Counted from the first letter of the stretch, positions 1-11,804 are shown. The stretch: DNA of 64,000 nt from Nomascus leucogenys (GCF_006542625.1 NC_044398.1:77544883-77608882); one strand, 5' to 3'. Made by a program: numbers and translations. The notes: generated from the sequence alone by a model not told the origin.

Positions 1-597
1 AGACTCTTAAAAGCTTAAAAAGGTAATTGAATAAACTGTCCTTGTAAAAGCACTCTGGGCTTAAGGAGGTTTGACTGTTCTGGCTTATGTTAAAGACAGA
101 GAATCATATTTTAAAGATAATTGCATGCTCTTTTTGATAAACCAAAACATTCACAAACACAGGCACAGTGTCAGCCTCATCTGCTGAGCCAGCTGATGGC
201 TGCAATTAGCTTGGGGGTAATGACTCTTCTATTCCTTAGGGAGAAGAGAGTCCTGCAGGATCTTAGTGGGTAAAGGGAGAACAGACTGGCTCAGTGGGCC
301 AGCCTTCACATGTAACTCCACACTGCTTTCAGAATCCAGCACGTTAATTCAGAAGGCTGTGAGTGAACACTACACTACACACTCATAGTTAAGTTATACA
401 GGAGGCCCTAGGAAATGACACACAACTAAAGTAACACAGCCACTTGCAATATATTATTTCATCTCTCTGATTGCTACCATAATATGTATTGAACTAATAC
501 TCACTGATTGCTCCTTCTCTGTGTCCTTTGCTAGTTTGTCCATATCTTCCAGATCTCCATGCTTTCCAGGGCTAGGATCCACTTCTCTCTATCTGAT
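1..597. other. unique non-coding sequence
   Basis: I recognise no repeat or gene here. Stop codons break every frame into short pieces. The part at about 170-260 has a balanced composition with CAATTAG and GGTAATGA motifs of the kind bound by homeodomain proteins, so it could be a regulatory element; this is inference from composition only. Confidence 0.5.
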
Positions 598-1262
598 TCA
601 TTTACTGGGCTATCTTATCACAGCTCACCAAATACCATCTGGAAACTGGTGACTTCCAAAGGTGAATCTTCAACCCACCTTCTCCAAACTCCAGGCTCAT
701 ATCTAATGGCCTCCTTGACATTTCCTCTTGATTTCTAATAGACTTTCTAAACCCAATATGTTCAAAATGGACTGACTTCCTAATCACCAATCTTCCACCT
801 TCCATCAGCCTATTTTTTTCTGTACCTTAGTAAAAATCTGTCCAGTTTCTCAGACTAAATAAATTTTGAATTATCCTTTACTTCTCTCTTTTTATTACTC
901 TCCACATCTAAACCATCAACACATTATATTAGTTCTAGCTCTAGAATATATCTGGAATCCAACCACTTTTCACCATGTATTTCTGTATCATCTGAGTCTG
1001 AGCCACTGTTGTCTCTCATCACCCTTACACAGCAACCAGAGTGATCCCTTTAAATGAGATTTAAGAGACATTATGTTCTGCTCAAAACCCTCCAGTGGGT
1101 TCCTTATCACTTTCAACGTAAGTAAAAATTCTTACAGTGGCCAACGATAACTCCCTGCTCCTACCACCACCCTATCTCTTCTTTGACCATATCTCTTCCT
1201 ATTCTTTGTCTGGCTCACTTCACTCCTCCCACACTCATCTCCCTGCTAGTCATTGAACATAT
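598..1262 (+). repeat. old LINE fragment of L2 type, sense
   Basis: The text follows the 3' part of an L2-type LINE reverse-transcriptase frame. It has the 'cag.aaccagagtgatc.cttt' block near 1030, then 'ctcaaaaccctccagtggg' at about 1081, and the pyrimidine-rich run toward 'cattgaacat.tcaggcaca'. The element is heavily mutated and has no open frame. It was most likely inserted before the mammalian radiation. An old L1 3' UTR with similar wording is the main alternative for the family name; that it is a LINE relic is fairly secure. Confidence 0.65.
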
Positions 1263-1269
1263 CAGGCAC

Positions 1270-1420
1270 ACTCACTAAGAAGCTTTGTTAAAACACAGAT
1301 TTCTTCCATGCAGAAGGTCTGGGGTGTGACTGGTTAATTTGCATTTTTAGAAATGCAAATTGTTAGAAATACAAACCTAGAAAAGTTCTAGGTGATGTAA
1401 CTACGTGGTGCTATGGTGAT
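1270..1420 (-). mobile_element. MER5A-like hAT-Charlie MITE fragment
   Basis: The order of motifs is that of MER5A read on the minus strand: 'ttgttaaaacacagatt', 'aggtctggggtg', 'aatttgcattt..a' and 'ctaggtgatg'. The terminal inverted repeats are lost. It is a non-autonomous DNA transposon without coding capacity. Confidence 0.65.
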
Positions 1421-1644
1421 GAACCAAATCTCTGGGTGAGTGGATGGAAGCTCTGACTTACAGTGTTTGCTGATTTCTGTGATGTGAATGCTTCCACCTC
1501 AGCCAATATCAAACTGATCAACTGGATCACACAATTCCTGAAGATTTAACAATCGGCTATCACGAGTGCACCACCATAGCCTCTGGTCCAGAAGAGCTCT
1601 CCAGGGCCTACTTGGGGGAAAGAGTGAGGAAGGGAGCAATTATC

Positions 1645-1795
1645 TATTGAGCATTTATGATATGCCAGTCACTGTTCTGGTCCTTGACATAAAATATTTC
1701 ACTTGGTCCTCATAACAAATGTATGAGATTATGTTTTGCAATTTTAGTTTTTTAGAGGAGGAAACTGAGAAGTAAAATTACTTGAGTCACACCCC
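1645..1795 (-). repeat. MIR SINE, antisense
   Basis: Reading left to right the segment runs 'attgagcatttatgatatgccag', 'cacttggtcctcataaca' and 'gaggaaactgaga'. That is the reverse complement of the MIR 3' end and core. MIRs are ancient tRNA-derived SINEs mobilised by L2. Confidence 0.75.
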
Positions 1796-1799
1796 TGAG

Positions 1800-4505
1800 A
1801 TTTGAAACTAGAAACCCAAAGTCCTTCTCCTTCTAAAACAAAACACAACAAAACAATACCTTGGGCCTCTTTGGGTGGTACCATATCACTGGGGACGTCA
1901 CTGTAGGGCTGGGGGATAAAAGATGGGAGAAGCTGAAGGTAACCTATGGCATAGATATAGTCTGACCTTAAAGGTGACAAAATGTTGTCCAATTGAGTTT
2001 TTGGAAGGGAGCTGTGATGGGTAAACCTATACTTGAAGTAGGTTAACCATGTGGGGGCTGCAGCTGTCTGAGCTGATCACAGCCAATGAGCCAAGTTCAG
2101 CGAGAGAACATGTTCCCTTCCCTGGTTACTGCCTGATAATCCAGGAACTAGTAATTTCAGATCAAAGGAGACTGCAAAGCTCATATATTGAGAATTCTGA
2201 TGCCAGGTGCTAAAATAACCTTCCTTTGAGGGCAAGTAAATTCCCTCAATTGATGGAACAGAAGTTGCTCCAGGCAAAGGTCCCACTTGTTCCTCTGCTT
2301 AATTGCCTTGCTACCCTCCTTCTGGATGGAGCTTCAATCACTGTACTTTCTAAGCTTGGAATCCCTGGGACAGGTTTCCACTGGCATGCTTTGTAAGCAA
2401 CTGGGGTGATTATCCAGGCATCAAAATTGCTTTCCTCGGGCTTTTTTTAAAAGCCAAGTTTAGTTTCTGCTCTTCTGAATCATCTGGAACATTGCCCTCT
2501 GCCTCACCATCCTGTGCCAGTGGAGACCCGGTCGCAGGCTGGGCAGCTGGCCTAAAAAAAAGGCTCCAGGCCCTAAAGGTTACAGACCTTATGCTGACCC
2601 AAGAGTCCAAGGCAATGCAAAGCAAAGTCCAGGGCGATATAAATGAAGTTGCATTTTCTGGGCTGCCTAGTTCTTCACAGTTTTTATTAGATTATTTTAT
2701 GGAGAGCTCTGGACTCATGCAGCCCCTGAGGCATTTCGATGGAGCTTATTGTGGCAGAGGAAAAGTAACCCTGAAGAGGAACAGGGAAGGCTCCATCTCT
2801 CTTCTGTAGATGGGCAAGCAAAGGATATTCCATTTCTTTCATCATTACACATTCATTCATTTATTCACTCACTCAAATGCTGTTAGAGCAAGTACGATGG
2901 AAAACTAGAGGAAGGAGACATTACTCTGTAGATGAGAGAACACTTCTTGGAAAGATTTAAGAATAGCTTTTCGAGATATAGTTATGAGGACATGCTAGGT
3001 GGGAGGAAGGGAGAGACCCAAGGCTCAGAACCTCCAAATGTCAGAATGCGTGTGTGTGTGTTTTTTTTAACCCACCCTAAAGGACAAGAATCAAGTTAAA
3101 GCCACCAAAATGTGGAATTCTTTTAACTTGTTATGTTTCATCTAAGCCCTTCTTACAGTCCTCAGGACGGATTGAGAAATGTGCTGCCATTTCCTTTTCT
3201 CCTGGTAAGGCCTCCTGTACCTCAAAGCCAAAAAGCAGAAATGGATATACGGTTTTGTCTGATATGAATCTGCTTAGAGAGAGTGAAGGCTAATTTTTGG
3301 AGTTCATATGACTACTTCTTACCTGCAGCGGGTTCTTTGAGAGGACCTAATAACAGAGAATCGAAATGTCACCTTAGTGACTAGATGACCTAGGGATGCA
3401 GAGCTGAGACTAAGCACACTCACCTACCCAAGCCCTGACAGGAGGAGCGGTGGAGGCGTGGCCCCTGGTGTGAAAGAAGCAAGGTGCTGGGAGAAGCAGC
3501 CTGTGTTTATTCTTCCCATTACCTCATTACCACTCTGCTTCCCCCAGGAGAGTGCGAAAAGGCAGGGTGGGGGGCGGGGAGCCAGACCAGCATTGTAACC
3601 CCAGTGGGGTCCCCTCCACCAGGACAACGGGAGTGAGGAAGAAGCATTTAACCCTAATATCATGCACTGGTTAGAGAAAGGCAACATGGCTGGAGGTTAT
3701 GGTTGTCCTCAAAAGAGGAAATGTGAACTTCTTCTACAAATTAGGGTCATCATAAAACATCTCCAGTGGAGCGTTTCTTTTGACTTCTTCCATGAGATGT
3801 AGAGATGGGAAAAGCTTACCTTACAGAAACTAGTCCCGGGCAGGCAGCCGACCCTCAGTGGGTTCTGTTGACAGTGATTCCTGGCACGCAAAAGAGGAGT
3901 GAGAAGAGGAGTAAGAAGGGTCAAGAGAGAAAGGGCCTGGTGTAGCGAGAGATGGGCCTGGGGAGCCTTTGAGGCTTTGGGAATGAAGCAGATGTAACTT
4001 GACTGTATCTCTCCAGGACTTTATAAAAGAGAAAAGGATGATGGCAATTTTGTAGGGCAAGAGTAGAACAAGGCTGAGTTTGTGCTCTCTTATGCATTCA
4101 AAAGAGAAGGAAGGAAAGAAGGACCAAATATGGAATTGGACTTCATTTCTAAGCGTGAACCTTCATCACTTTCATCAGTAGCCATCTGGCATGCTGCGTT
4201 CCATGGCATTTCTCTAAAATGACTGGCAACCTCCAACAGTTTCCTTGGCACCGCCACTGAGAAGCCTCCGTCCTTAGCGATGTGCTGGAAATAGTCAAAG
4301 CTCAACACACGCAGGTAATGATACTTCGATTATCAGCACCTTATTCAACCCCAGTACAGCGAAGCCCTCCCCTCTGTGTGATACTTCCAGATGCAGATTC
4401 AGAGCTTCTTTGTTTTTGTCTCCTTCTCATGAGGCTTCTAGAAAGAGTGCCAGTAATGGAAAAGAATAGCAATGCACAGATACATATAAAAATATTCCCC
4501 TCCTT
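1800..4505. other. unique non-coding sequence, 2.7 kb
   Basis: No repeat or gene is recognised. A short GT run followed by T's lies at about 3049-3068. Open frames of 60-105 codons occur on both strands (the longest at 2492-2809, plus strand), but they overlap each other, lack good start context and have no recognisable domain. I treat them as chance frames. Purine-rich text at 3870-4130 shows no regular repeat unit. Confidence 0.55.
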
Positions 4506-4509
4506 TAGG

Positions 4510-4690
4510 TTTCCATATCACTGTATTCACATATCTTTACAGCACTTATTATATGGTACTATAATTATCTGTTTATATGTCTGTATCTTCCAGTAGATTT
4601 TAGCACTTAGAGAAGTGAAAATACATCCATTTCATCTGTGCATCCTCATCACTGAGCACAGATGCTCAAGGAAGGCTTGGATGGAAAAAT
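4510..4690 (+). repeat. L2 3' end, sense, degraded
   Basis: The wording resembles the L2 3' UTR: 'cagcacttattat..ggta', 'gtttatatgtctgtatcttcc', then 'catcactgagcacagatgctcaa', which corresponds to the L2 terminal 'gcctggcac...gctcaataaa' block. It is short and diverged. Confidence 0.55.
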
Positions 4691-4694
4691 TTTT

Positions 4695-5878
4695 CAGCTT
4701 TATGCTTTCTACCCTTAGTACAACTGGTTCACAACAGGCAAAGCAATCACCCATTTTCAGAATATAAATGAAACTCTTAACTTTTCCAAAAATAGATAAT
4801 TCTGAAGAAGATTTTCTTTTGTTTTCTAAGAAGTATGGACCTTTCTCCAGGTGCTATGAGAGGAACCAAGCCAACACCCAAAGCAGCCCTGACCAAGAAA
4901 ACCAGGACATTTTCTACAAGCATAAAAGTGTTCTGGTATTCCAGCCAACATTTGGGTTTGGCAATTGATTTGACTGACTTGGTCCAAGAATTTATTCAGG
5001 CTTTCAAGACACCAAACTGAATCTCTCAGCATTTTGGAAGAGGGAAAAAAATATATACACACGAAAAAAATCACACGAAGATTTGACAGACTGATAAAAG
5101 TTTACAATAATCGTGTCATAAGAAGTTTACTTTATGCTAGAGGGAAGAGAAAACATACAGAACCAAGATTTGGACAGAACTAAGTTCTCTGAAGAACGGA
5201 GCCCATAGATTGGCAAGCCCCTGTAACATTTTATGAAAAAATTCTGATTGAGCAAATAGCTTTTACTGATTAAATTTGTACGTCCAAATGAAACTCTGCT
5301 TCTTTTGTGTTATGGTTGGTTTCTAAACCTGCTGCTTTATGTTTGTATCTGTGGGTGCACATGCATACCATCTACTCAGTAATATTCAGTGATGTCAAAT
5401 GCCTTGCTGAAAAAAATGGATGTGTCTGTAAACCTCAGGCGATGGCTAAATTATGTGTAACAATATTTGACACAGCAAAAATTCCTGAGCAAGTGAAGAA
5501 CTTGGGGCATATCTTGAGGCTATCACCATGGTTTTTGACTTGTAATCAAATTTTCTTATAAGAGTTTTCAGACTATTAATTCTCTGATGTGAAGTAGCTT
5601 CTCTAGTTGACGATACTTTCTGAAACTGTCTAAGCTCTGATGATATTTGTTTGTGGTGGCATTTGGATAGCCTCCTCCAGGATCTAATTTGCAGAAATTT
5701 CACTACCGAGATGCACATATAAATACCCCAAAAATTGGAATATCTGTACGGAGCATGCGTTTTCCATTTTATTGCCTCCCAAACAACAAGGACCGGTTTG
5801 TTAAACCAGCTAGATATCACTTCTGCAAAGCAATATTTCTCAAGCTCTGAAACAAAATAGGCATCTTTAAAATATTTA
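4695..5878. other. unique non-coding sequence
   Basis: No repeat family is recognised. A minus-strand open frame of 124 codons spans 5446-5820 and two short plus-strand frames lie at 4768-5020. None shows a domain, signal peptide or low-complexity signature. The sequence is AT-rich throughout, which makes such frames uncommon but not remarkable. Confidence 0.5.
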
Positions 5879-6585
5879 AAAACAATTCAACTTTTATTAT
5901 AGAGTCAGTGAGTACATGTGCAGGCATGTTACCTGGGTATATTGTGTGGTTCTGAGGATTAGGGTAGTGAGCCTAGCATCCAATAGCTAGTTTTTCGACA
6001 CGTGTTCCCCTCCCTCCCACCTGCCTCTAGTAGTCCCCAGTATTTATTGTTGCCATCTTTATGTCCATGAGTACCCAATGTTTAGCTCCCACTTATAAGT
6101 GAGAATACGTGGTATTTGGTTTTCTGTTGCTGTGTTAATTTGCTTAGAATAATGGCCTCCAGCTATATCCATGTTGCTGCAAATGACATAATTTAGTTAT
6201 TTCTTGTGGCTGTGTAGTATTCCGTGATATATATGTACCACATTTTCTTTATAAGCCTATTGATAGGCACCTAGGTTGAATCTATGTCTTTGCTATTGTG
6301 ACTAGTGCTGGGATGAACATACAAGTGCGTGTGTCATTTTGGTGCAACAGTTTATTTTTATAACAGAACTGTCTGTTCATGTCTTTTGCCTGCTTTTTAA
6401 TGGTTTTTGTTTTGTTTTGTTTTGTTGCTTGTTGAATTATTTAAGTTCCTTATAGATCCTGGATATTAGACCTTTGTCAGATGCATAGTTTTCAATTATT
6501 TTCTCCTATTCAGTACGTTGTCTGTTTACTCTGTCGATAGTTTCTTTTGCTGTGCAGCAGCTCTTTAATTAGGTCCTACTTGTTT
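5879..6585 (-). mobile_element. L1 3' end (L1PB/L1MA grade), antisense, internally deleted
   Basis: Read on the minus strand this is the L1 3' UTR and the end of ORF2. Landmarks are 'gtacatgtgcaggcatgtta' near 5914, 'ctagtagtccccag' near 6027, 'tagctcccacttataagtgag' near 6085 and 'tttgctattgtgac' near 6289. ORF2 text then jumps at about 6357-6367 from the 'cagtttatttttat' region to the 'ctgttcatgtcttttgcc' region, so several hundred bases of consensus are missing. A TTTTG run at 6405-6425 is a small expansion. The copy ends where an AluJ begins at 6586. It is 5' truncated and cannot move. Confidence 0.85.
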
Positions 6586-6868
6586 CATTTTTTTTAGAGA
6601 CGGGGTCTCACTTTGTCACCCAGGTTGGAGTGCATGGTATAACCATAGTTTACTGTAAACTTGTTCAGGAGATTCTCCTGTCTCAGTCTCCTGAGCAGCT
6701 GGGACTACGGGTGAACACCACAGTGCCTGGCTAATATTTGAAATTTTTTGTAGAGATGGGGTCTCACTGTGTTGCCCAGGTTTGTCTCAAACTCCTGGCC
6801 TCAAGTGATCCTCTTGCCTCGGCCTCCCAAAATGCTGGGCTTACAGGTGTGAGCCACTGCACCCTGCT
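6586..6868 (-). mobile_element. AluJ, antisense
   Basis: A T run is followed by 'agagacggggtctcactttgtc', then 'ggttggagtgca', 'cagctgggactac', 'tttgtagagatggggtctcactgtgttgcccagg' and 'acaggtgtgagccactgcaccc'. This is a full dimeric Alu in reverse. The 'tctcactgtgttgcccagg' wording and high divergence fit the J subfamily. It lies at the broken end of the antisense L1. Confidence 0.9.
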
Positions 6869-6869
6869 T

Positions 6870-7305
6870 CTTTTAAAAGCAAAAGAAAATGCTTGAAGAT
6901 TCCCTTGGGGGTCCTTGGATCCCAGTTGGACTGACACTGATTTAAGAAATTAGAGTTCCAACTCATGAAAATATCTTTTCAAAGAGAATCTCAAAGATCA
7001 GTTTTCCTCTGATATTCAAATAAGGAAACATATAGTAATCATTTGATAGATTTTTTACAACCAGAGTTATGAAAAATGCTGAGAACAAAGGATGCGCCTA
7101 CAAATAAAAGACTGTCTCCAGAAATCTGAGTATTTTGAATCTCAGTTAAGTAAATGATGGAAAAGAACTAATGATTTCTCGCTTTGAAGATGTAAAGATT
7201 AAAGAGAAGTGAATAAGCTTTTGAATTGTATGTAGACAGTTATTTAAACCTTCTTTCAGAGATTTAGAGTCCATTATTGGGCTTCTATTGTTGGTAGTTC
7301 TATAG
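6870..7305. other. unique non-coding sequence
   Basis: I see no recognisable repeat or gene. The first 100 bases ('cccttgggggtccttggat') may be the edge of an older element, but I cannot name it. Confidence 0.45.
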
Positions 7306-7309
7306 TGGA

Positions 7310-7535
7310 GTAAGAGTGTGGATTTTGGAGTTAGACACATGTAGGAGTAGATGTATAGCTTGCTGTCTTAGAAATTAGTGGTGAGATCTTAGGCAAGTTA
7401 TTTAACCACCCCTAGTCTCATTTTTCTCAAGGCAAAATGGGATTAACCACTGTTTAGGAATTTTGTGAGGTCTAGAAAAAAAGACAGTATGTTTCTTATC
7501 ATAAATAAACAGTAAGTGGTTATGATTATTTTTAC
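7310..7535 (+). repeat. MIR SINE, sense
   Basis: The order 'gattttggagttagacac', 'gtgagatcttaggcaagtta.ttaacc', 'ctcatttttctcaaggcaaaatggg' and 'ttttgtgagg' follows the MIR core from its 5' side to its 3' side. Confidence 0.75.
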
Positions 7536-7544
7536 TGCATATAT

Positions 7545-7695
7545 GTTTGTTTCTCATTGTACATTCACCTACTTGAGGTCAGAGACAGTCTTACCAACAT
7601 TAATATATCAAGCATGTCAAAATTCAGACCAGGGTAGTGGTTTAACAAAGGTAACAGAAAGAAAGAAAGAATGAATGAATGAGTGAGTGGAAAAG
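7545..7695 (+). repeat. L2 3' end, sense, with GAAA/GAAT microsatellite
   Basis: The block 'cacctacttgaggtcagagaca' resembles the L2 'gaatgtaagctcc.tgagggcaggga' motif. It ends in an AGAAAGAAAGAATGAATGAATG run at 7659-7682, as L2 tails do. The copy is heavily diverged. Confidence 0.5.
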
Positions 7696-7699
7696 TATC

Positions 7700-8227
7700 A
7701 GAGAGAAAGTAAAACTGCCTCCTAAGTATTCAGCTTACAGCCTACACTTTTAAATAATGAGAAGACTTCATGCCCATTCTCAAAGCCTGTTTTAATTTTT
7801 AAAAAGTCAGTTTATTCAATTAGAGCCTAATGCTAAAAAACTTGGGGCCTTTGATTCCTAAATGAAAAAGAAATTAACTATATCCCCAACATCACTGGAA
7901 GTATTGTTAACTACAGATAATTATTTAAAAATGTTTGCCATTACTCTTCTGGTGATTTGGATGAGACACACATGCACGCACACACACACACACACAGAAA
8001 GAGAAAGAGAGGGAGAGGGTGAGGAGTATGATCAACTCAACAAATTTAAAAAATAGTCAACAGTCAATCAGTATGTTTGCCTACTAAAGGGAGGAATTTT
8101 ACTTTAGAAGTTATATCCTAGAGGTGGCACTACAACTAGAGAACTGATGAATCAGCTAATCAGAGGGTTATAGGATTATACCCATGACCCTTGAATCTTA
8201 GCCTGAATCTTAACTGGGTACCCTGAC
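7700..8227. other. unique sequence with a compound microsatellite
   Basis: Apart from the repeat at 7974-8020, nothing is recognised. The microsatellite is an imperfect (CA)n followed by a purine-only GA-rich run, so the strand is alternating purine-pyrimidine and then homopurine. Confidence 0.55.
7974..8020. repeat. (CA)n(GA)n microsatellite
   Basis: The run starts as ACGCACACAC and continues as CA dinucleotides to about 7996. It is followed by GAAAGAGAAAGAGAGGG. Such tracts are length-polymorphic and can adopt non-B structure. Confidence 0.9.
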
Positions 8228-8682
8228 TGCAATGATTAATTTTATATATCAACTCAGCTGATCTTAGTGCCCAGATATTCAGTCAAATATTATTATGAAT
8301 ATTTCTGTGCGGATGTTTTTGGGTAAGATTTACATTTAAATTAGTGGACTTTGAGTAAGGCAGAGAATCCTCTATAATGTGGGTGGGTCTCATCTAGTCA
8401 GTTGAAAGCTTGAATAGAATATAAGGATGATCTTCCATGAGCAAGAGGGAATTCTGTAGCAATGGCCTTTGGACTTTTATGGGCTCTTCCTGGTTCCCAT
8501 AAAGGTAGCAGTCTACCTTTAAACTTGAACTACAACTATTTTCTGAGCCACCAGCCTGCCAATCTCCCCCATTAGATTTTGGACTCCCCAAGCCTCCAGA
8601 ATCATCCAATTTCTTAAAATGCATCTCTTTCTATATATCTGCACATCCTATTGGTTCTGTTTCTCTGGAGAGCCCTAATACA
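8228..8682 (+). mobile_element. solo LTR resembling MLT2 (ERVL class)
   Basis: It starts 'tgcaatgattaattttat' and ends 'ggagagccctaataca', so it has TG...CA ends about 455 bp apart. Inside are 'gtgggtgggtctcatctagtcagttgaa', 'caagagggaattct' and 'cctattggttctgtttctctgg', in the order I remember for MLT2-type LTRs of ERVL. The flanks ctgac (8223-8227) and ctaac (8683-8687) could be a decayed 5-bp target duplication. No internal retroviral sequence is next to it, so it is a solo LTR. A second copy of the same kind lies reversed at 47390-47963. The family name is less sure than the LTR nature. Confidence 0.7.
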
Positions 8683-8775
8683 CTAACCAATGAGATCTAT
8701 AAGTTTACTAATTGATGATGATTATGTTACTTTGTTCTGGCTGTATCATTAAGAAAACTCAGACCAACTTTTGTC

Positions 8776-8994
8776 CAGTGCTTTTCAGAGTGTTTCCCAC
8801 AGGGCCCTGACTCATTGGATTCTATACATGTCCAGTGGACTGCCTACATCAAATTACCTGGGGGCTTGGAAAAATTCATATTTCTAGGTTCTACTTCAGA
8901 TATATTGAATTAGAATCTCTTTGGTGGGACTTGGCAATCTGTGTTTTTGACAAATTCTTCTAATTCTTGTGCATGTAAAGTTTGAGAACTACTG
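8776..8994 (+). mobile_element. MER5A hAT-Charlie MITE, near full length
   Basis: It begins 'cagtgcttttcagagtg' and ends 'gtttgagaactactg', giving matching inverted ends. Between are 'ttacctgggggcttg', 'ggttctacttcagatatattgaat', 'tcagaatctctt'-like text and 'ggcaatctgtgttttt'. Length and motif order are those of MER5A. It is non-autonomous and was mobilised in trans by a Charlie transposase. Confidence 0.85.
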
Positions 8995-10481
8995 GTCCAC
9001 TGGATCCTATGGTCTATGTTTCTGATTTTGTATGGATAGTGAAATTACTGAGAAAGAGACTATGACAATTAAGACCAAAACTAGTAGCTGAAGAAAGATT
9101 CAGCAGTGGGAATAACAAGCATTTAGATAATAAATGCTATATGGATATACATTTCCTTCTACATATGAGTTATAGTTGTGTTATATGTTTATTTTAAATA
9201 TGGAATCTAATTGCTGTTATTAGATAGGATTATATGACGGATTCAAATTGACAACGTCCCAGAAATAGCCCACAATTCTTTGATTTAAAGGAAAATTGCG
9301 AAAATACTAAGGGAATGTGCAAAGATGCAAAAGAAAGTGACACTGAGGCCTTGAAGAAGAAACAGGTCGTTATGTAGAACGGCAGGAAAAGACTGACTGT
9401 CACCTGGGGCCTGGTTTAGAAATGCACCTGCAGGAACTGATGGAGCACATGGAGTATCCACCTTCTGGCTGTGGCCAATTCTTAATTCTGTAAAGGAAGG
9501 TAGGGGAAGGGAAAGAGGGATGGACCTTATCTCTATGGTGTCGATGCCAATTGTGTAATGTACAACACATGGGATGTGCTTTTCATGAATACTGTGCCAG
9601 AAAGATTTTGACTCACCTGATCATAGAAATGAGTAGGTTTGCGAAACAATTAGCATATGGAATAGATTATGAAGCTGGTTATCTTAGCATCTGGCTTACC
9701 GATACTCCACATTTCCTATAAATCTAGAACGTAAGAACAGCAATTCCCATAACAGATGTAGGCCAATAACATAAGAAGAATGACTTATTTTCACCCAGGG
9801 TGACCCTAGTAGTTATTAACATGGCATTGATTTCCTGTTTGCCTTTTCTGAATTGACATAGACAATGATCTTTAACCCCTAAAAAAGTCATGAAGACTAA
9901 ATAGTCAGACAAGTGAATGTTGATGAAAGAACCTAATTCTTTATATTCATTTTGACTTTTCTGTGAGCTATTCACATGAGCTGATTAATTTTTCAGAGAA
10001 AGACTCACTGGTTAAGTTCAAAGTGACGACAAGTAGTAAAGTTCAGCTTAAAATGCTCAGAAGTCCAGTTTCTCTCCCTTTTATATCCAGAAATTTTTGG
10101 AAATAAGGACACCATGCAAAATCCTTGGAAATTTAGACTACATAAGATATTTTTAAGTTAAAGGGATTATACTGAATGTTTTCTCTTCATAGAAATATAG
10201 TCAAACTATTTAGTTATTTTAGGCAGACCTGTTAGTTTTGGGACCTATAAATTCTAAATTTATTTTTAAAACCTTTGGGAAGAGAATTGACTATGAAGAA
10301 AGCATCCAAATTCCTATGGTTACCACTATTGAACAAAGAAACAAACACTACCCACTCCTCGTCTCTGTAATCAAAAACAAAAGCTAGTTATAAAACCAGA
10401 AGGCATTTTAAATTTTTTTTGGTTTATAGAACAGGGTGAAAAATAAAATGCAAATAATGGATCAGCAAAATTGTTCTAGTT
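8995..10481. other. unique non-coding sequence, 1.5 kb
   Basis: No known repeat is recognised. The section 9220-9560 is less AT-rich than its surroundings and has a purine-rich run at 9497-9520. The minus-strand frame at 9724-9975 (83 codons) has no domain I recognise. Confidence 0.5.
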
Positions 10482-10686
10482 CAGGGGTCGACAAACTCTG
10501 GCCTGCAGGCAAATCCAGCCCACTGCCTGTTTTTAATATGGCATGTGAGCCAAGAATTATTTCTACGTTCTTAAGAGATTGTGAAAAATATAATAAAGAA
10601 GAATAGGCAACAGAAGCCATATGTGGCCCACAAAGACTAAAATATTTACTATCTTTCCTTTTTTAGAAAACATTTGCTGACCCCAA
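10482..10686 (-). mobile_element. MER1-type hAT-Charlie MITE
   Basis: The left end 'caggggtcgacaaactctgg' and right end 'catttgctgacccc' are imperfect inverted repeats. Inside are 'aaatccagcccactgcctg' and 'tggcccacaaagactaaaatatttactatct', the standard wording of this MITE. The flanks share the core tctagt (10475-10480 and 10687-10692), consistent with a decayed 8-bp hAT target duplication. A second copy, reversed, is at 30885-31139. Confidence 0.8.
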
Positions 10687-10828
10687 TCTAGTCTAAATAA
10701 GAAAATATTTAGAACCATTCTGTTATCTCTGTGATCCCTGACAATCTGCATGTCTCCTCTGAGCCTGCTCCCTTATCTGTGACTTTGGGATGATTAAATC
10801 TGATCAAACTTACAAATAAAAAAAAAAC

Positions 10829-11140
10829 TACCTGTTTACCAACCTCTCCCACTTCCCCCATCCTCCTCCCCAGCCCCTGGCAGCCACTATTCTATTTTTG
10901 CTTCTGTGAGATTTGGTGATCTATTGTACAGCAAGGTGACTATCATTGACAATAATGTATTATATATCTTAAAACAGCTGGAAGAGAGGATTTTGAATAT
11001 TCCCACCACAAGTAAATGACAGGTGTTTGAGGTAATGAATAGGCTAATTATCTTGACTTGATCATTACACAATGTATACATGTATCAAAATATGGTCTGT
11101 GTAAATATATACAATTATTATGTCTCGAAGACAAAACTCA
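10829..11140 (+). mobile_element. short L1 3' UTR copy with a 5' inversion
   Basis: From about 10912 the text is sense L1 3' UTR ('gatctattgtacagcaaggtgactatc', 'ggaagagaggattttgaat', 'cattacacaatgtatacatgtatc'). The preceding 10829-10911 is the same 3' UTR in antisense ('cctctcccacttcccc', 'ccagcccctggcagccac'). In the consensus these two parts lie next to each other. Inverted 5' part plus sense 3' part is the twin-priming signature of L1 reverse transcription. The A-rich stretch at 11127-11162 may hold the remains of the tail. Confidence 0.75.
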
Positions 11141-11800
11141 AAAATGATGAAAAAAAAGAAAATGGAGGGAATTTGAAAACCATTACTTGCCACTAGACAT
11201 TGGTCAGTAACATCACCTAAAATTTGCAGCCTCTTTCCATCAATAAATAAAGGTTTTGATAGAACTGATTTTAAACTGGGGGGAGGGAATTGGGGAAGAT
11301 GAACTTTTATTTTTGAGGAGCTTTATTTTAGGGATATTGCTTTTCATCAAATAATTTGCTTTGAGGACACATTGGCTATTTATCCCAAACCAAACTCTGG
11401 TACTTTGGACCAAGTCAAGCAATGGTTTATCTTTGTTGGGTAAATGAGGTCATCCTTCATAGATTGTGCCAATTATCACCATATGAAAATTGCCTGTGTG
11501 AGTGGAGGAAGGGGAGAAGAATATTGAACATACTTGAAAACAAAATCCTTTGGAACACCCTCACTTTGGAGGTGTGAAGATGATACAGGGTCCTGGATGT
11601 TGGGGAATTACCGAGACCCAGACACGTGTGAAATGACAATGTCTGGAACAGGGAAAAGGTGGACATTAACTTTCTACTGAGAACTGAGAAAGTTAAGAGG
11701 AGACTCAAAGCCCTGGCAAATAAGGTGAGCATATCTATTGGCATGGAGGAAGTGGAGTCAGGCAATAAAATTATTCACAAATTGAAATAATGAAAATGGT
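11141..11800. other. unique non-coding sequence
   Basis: No repeat is recognised apart from a G-rich patch at 11277-11296. A 102-codon minus-strand frame at 11457-11765 has no domain and is probably chance. Confidence 0.5.
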
Positions 11801-11804
11801 TGTA

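Noticed and set aside
2492..2809. 105-codon plus-strand frame with an opposing frame at 2410-2625
   Set aside because: The region is a little richer in GC than its neighbours, but I see no homology, poly-A tail or target duplication that would mark a processed pseudogene.
5446..5820. 124-codon minus-strand open frame
   Set aside because: No domain, signal or compositional feature is visible and nothing around it suggests exons. Length alone is not sufficient in 64 kb read in six frames.
7974..8020. Regular repeats considered as CRISPR-like or minisatellite arrays
   Set aside because: These and the other tandem tracts are 2-4-base microsatellites without spacers.
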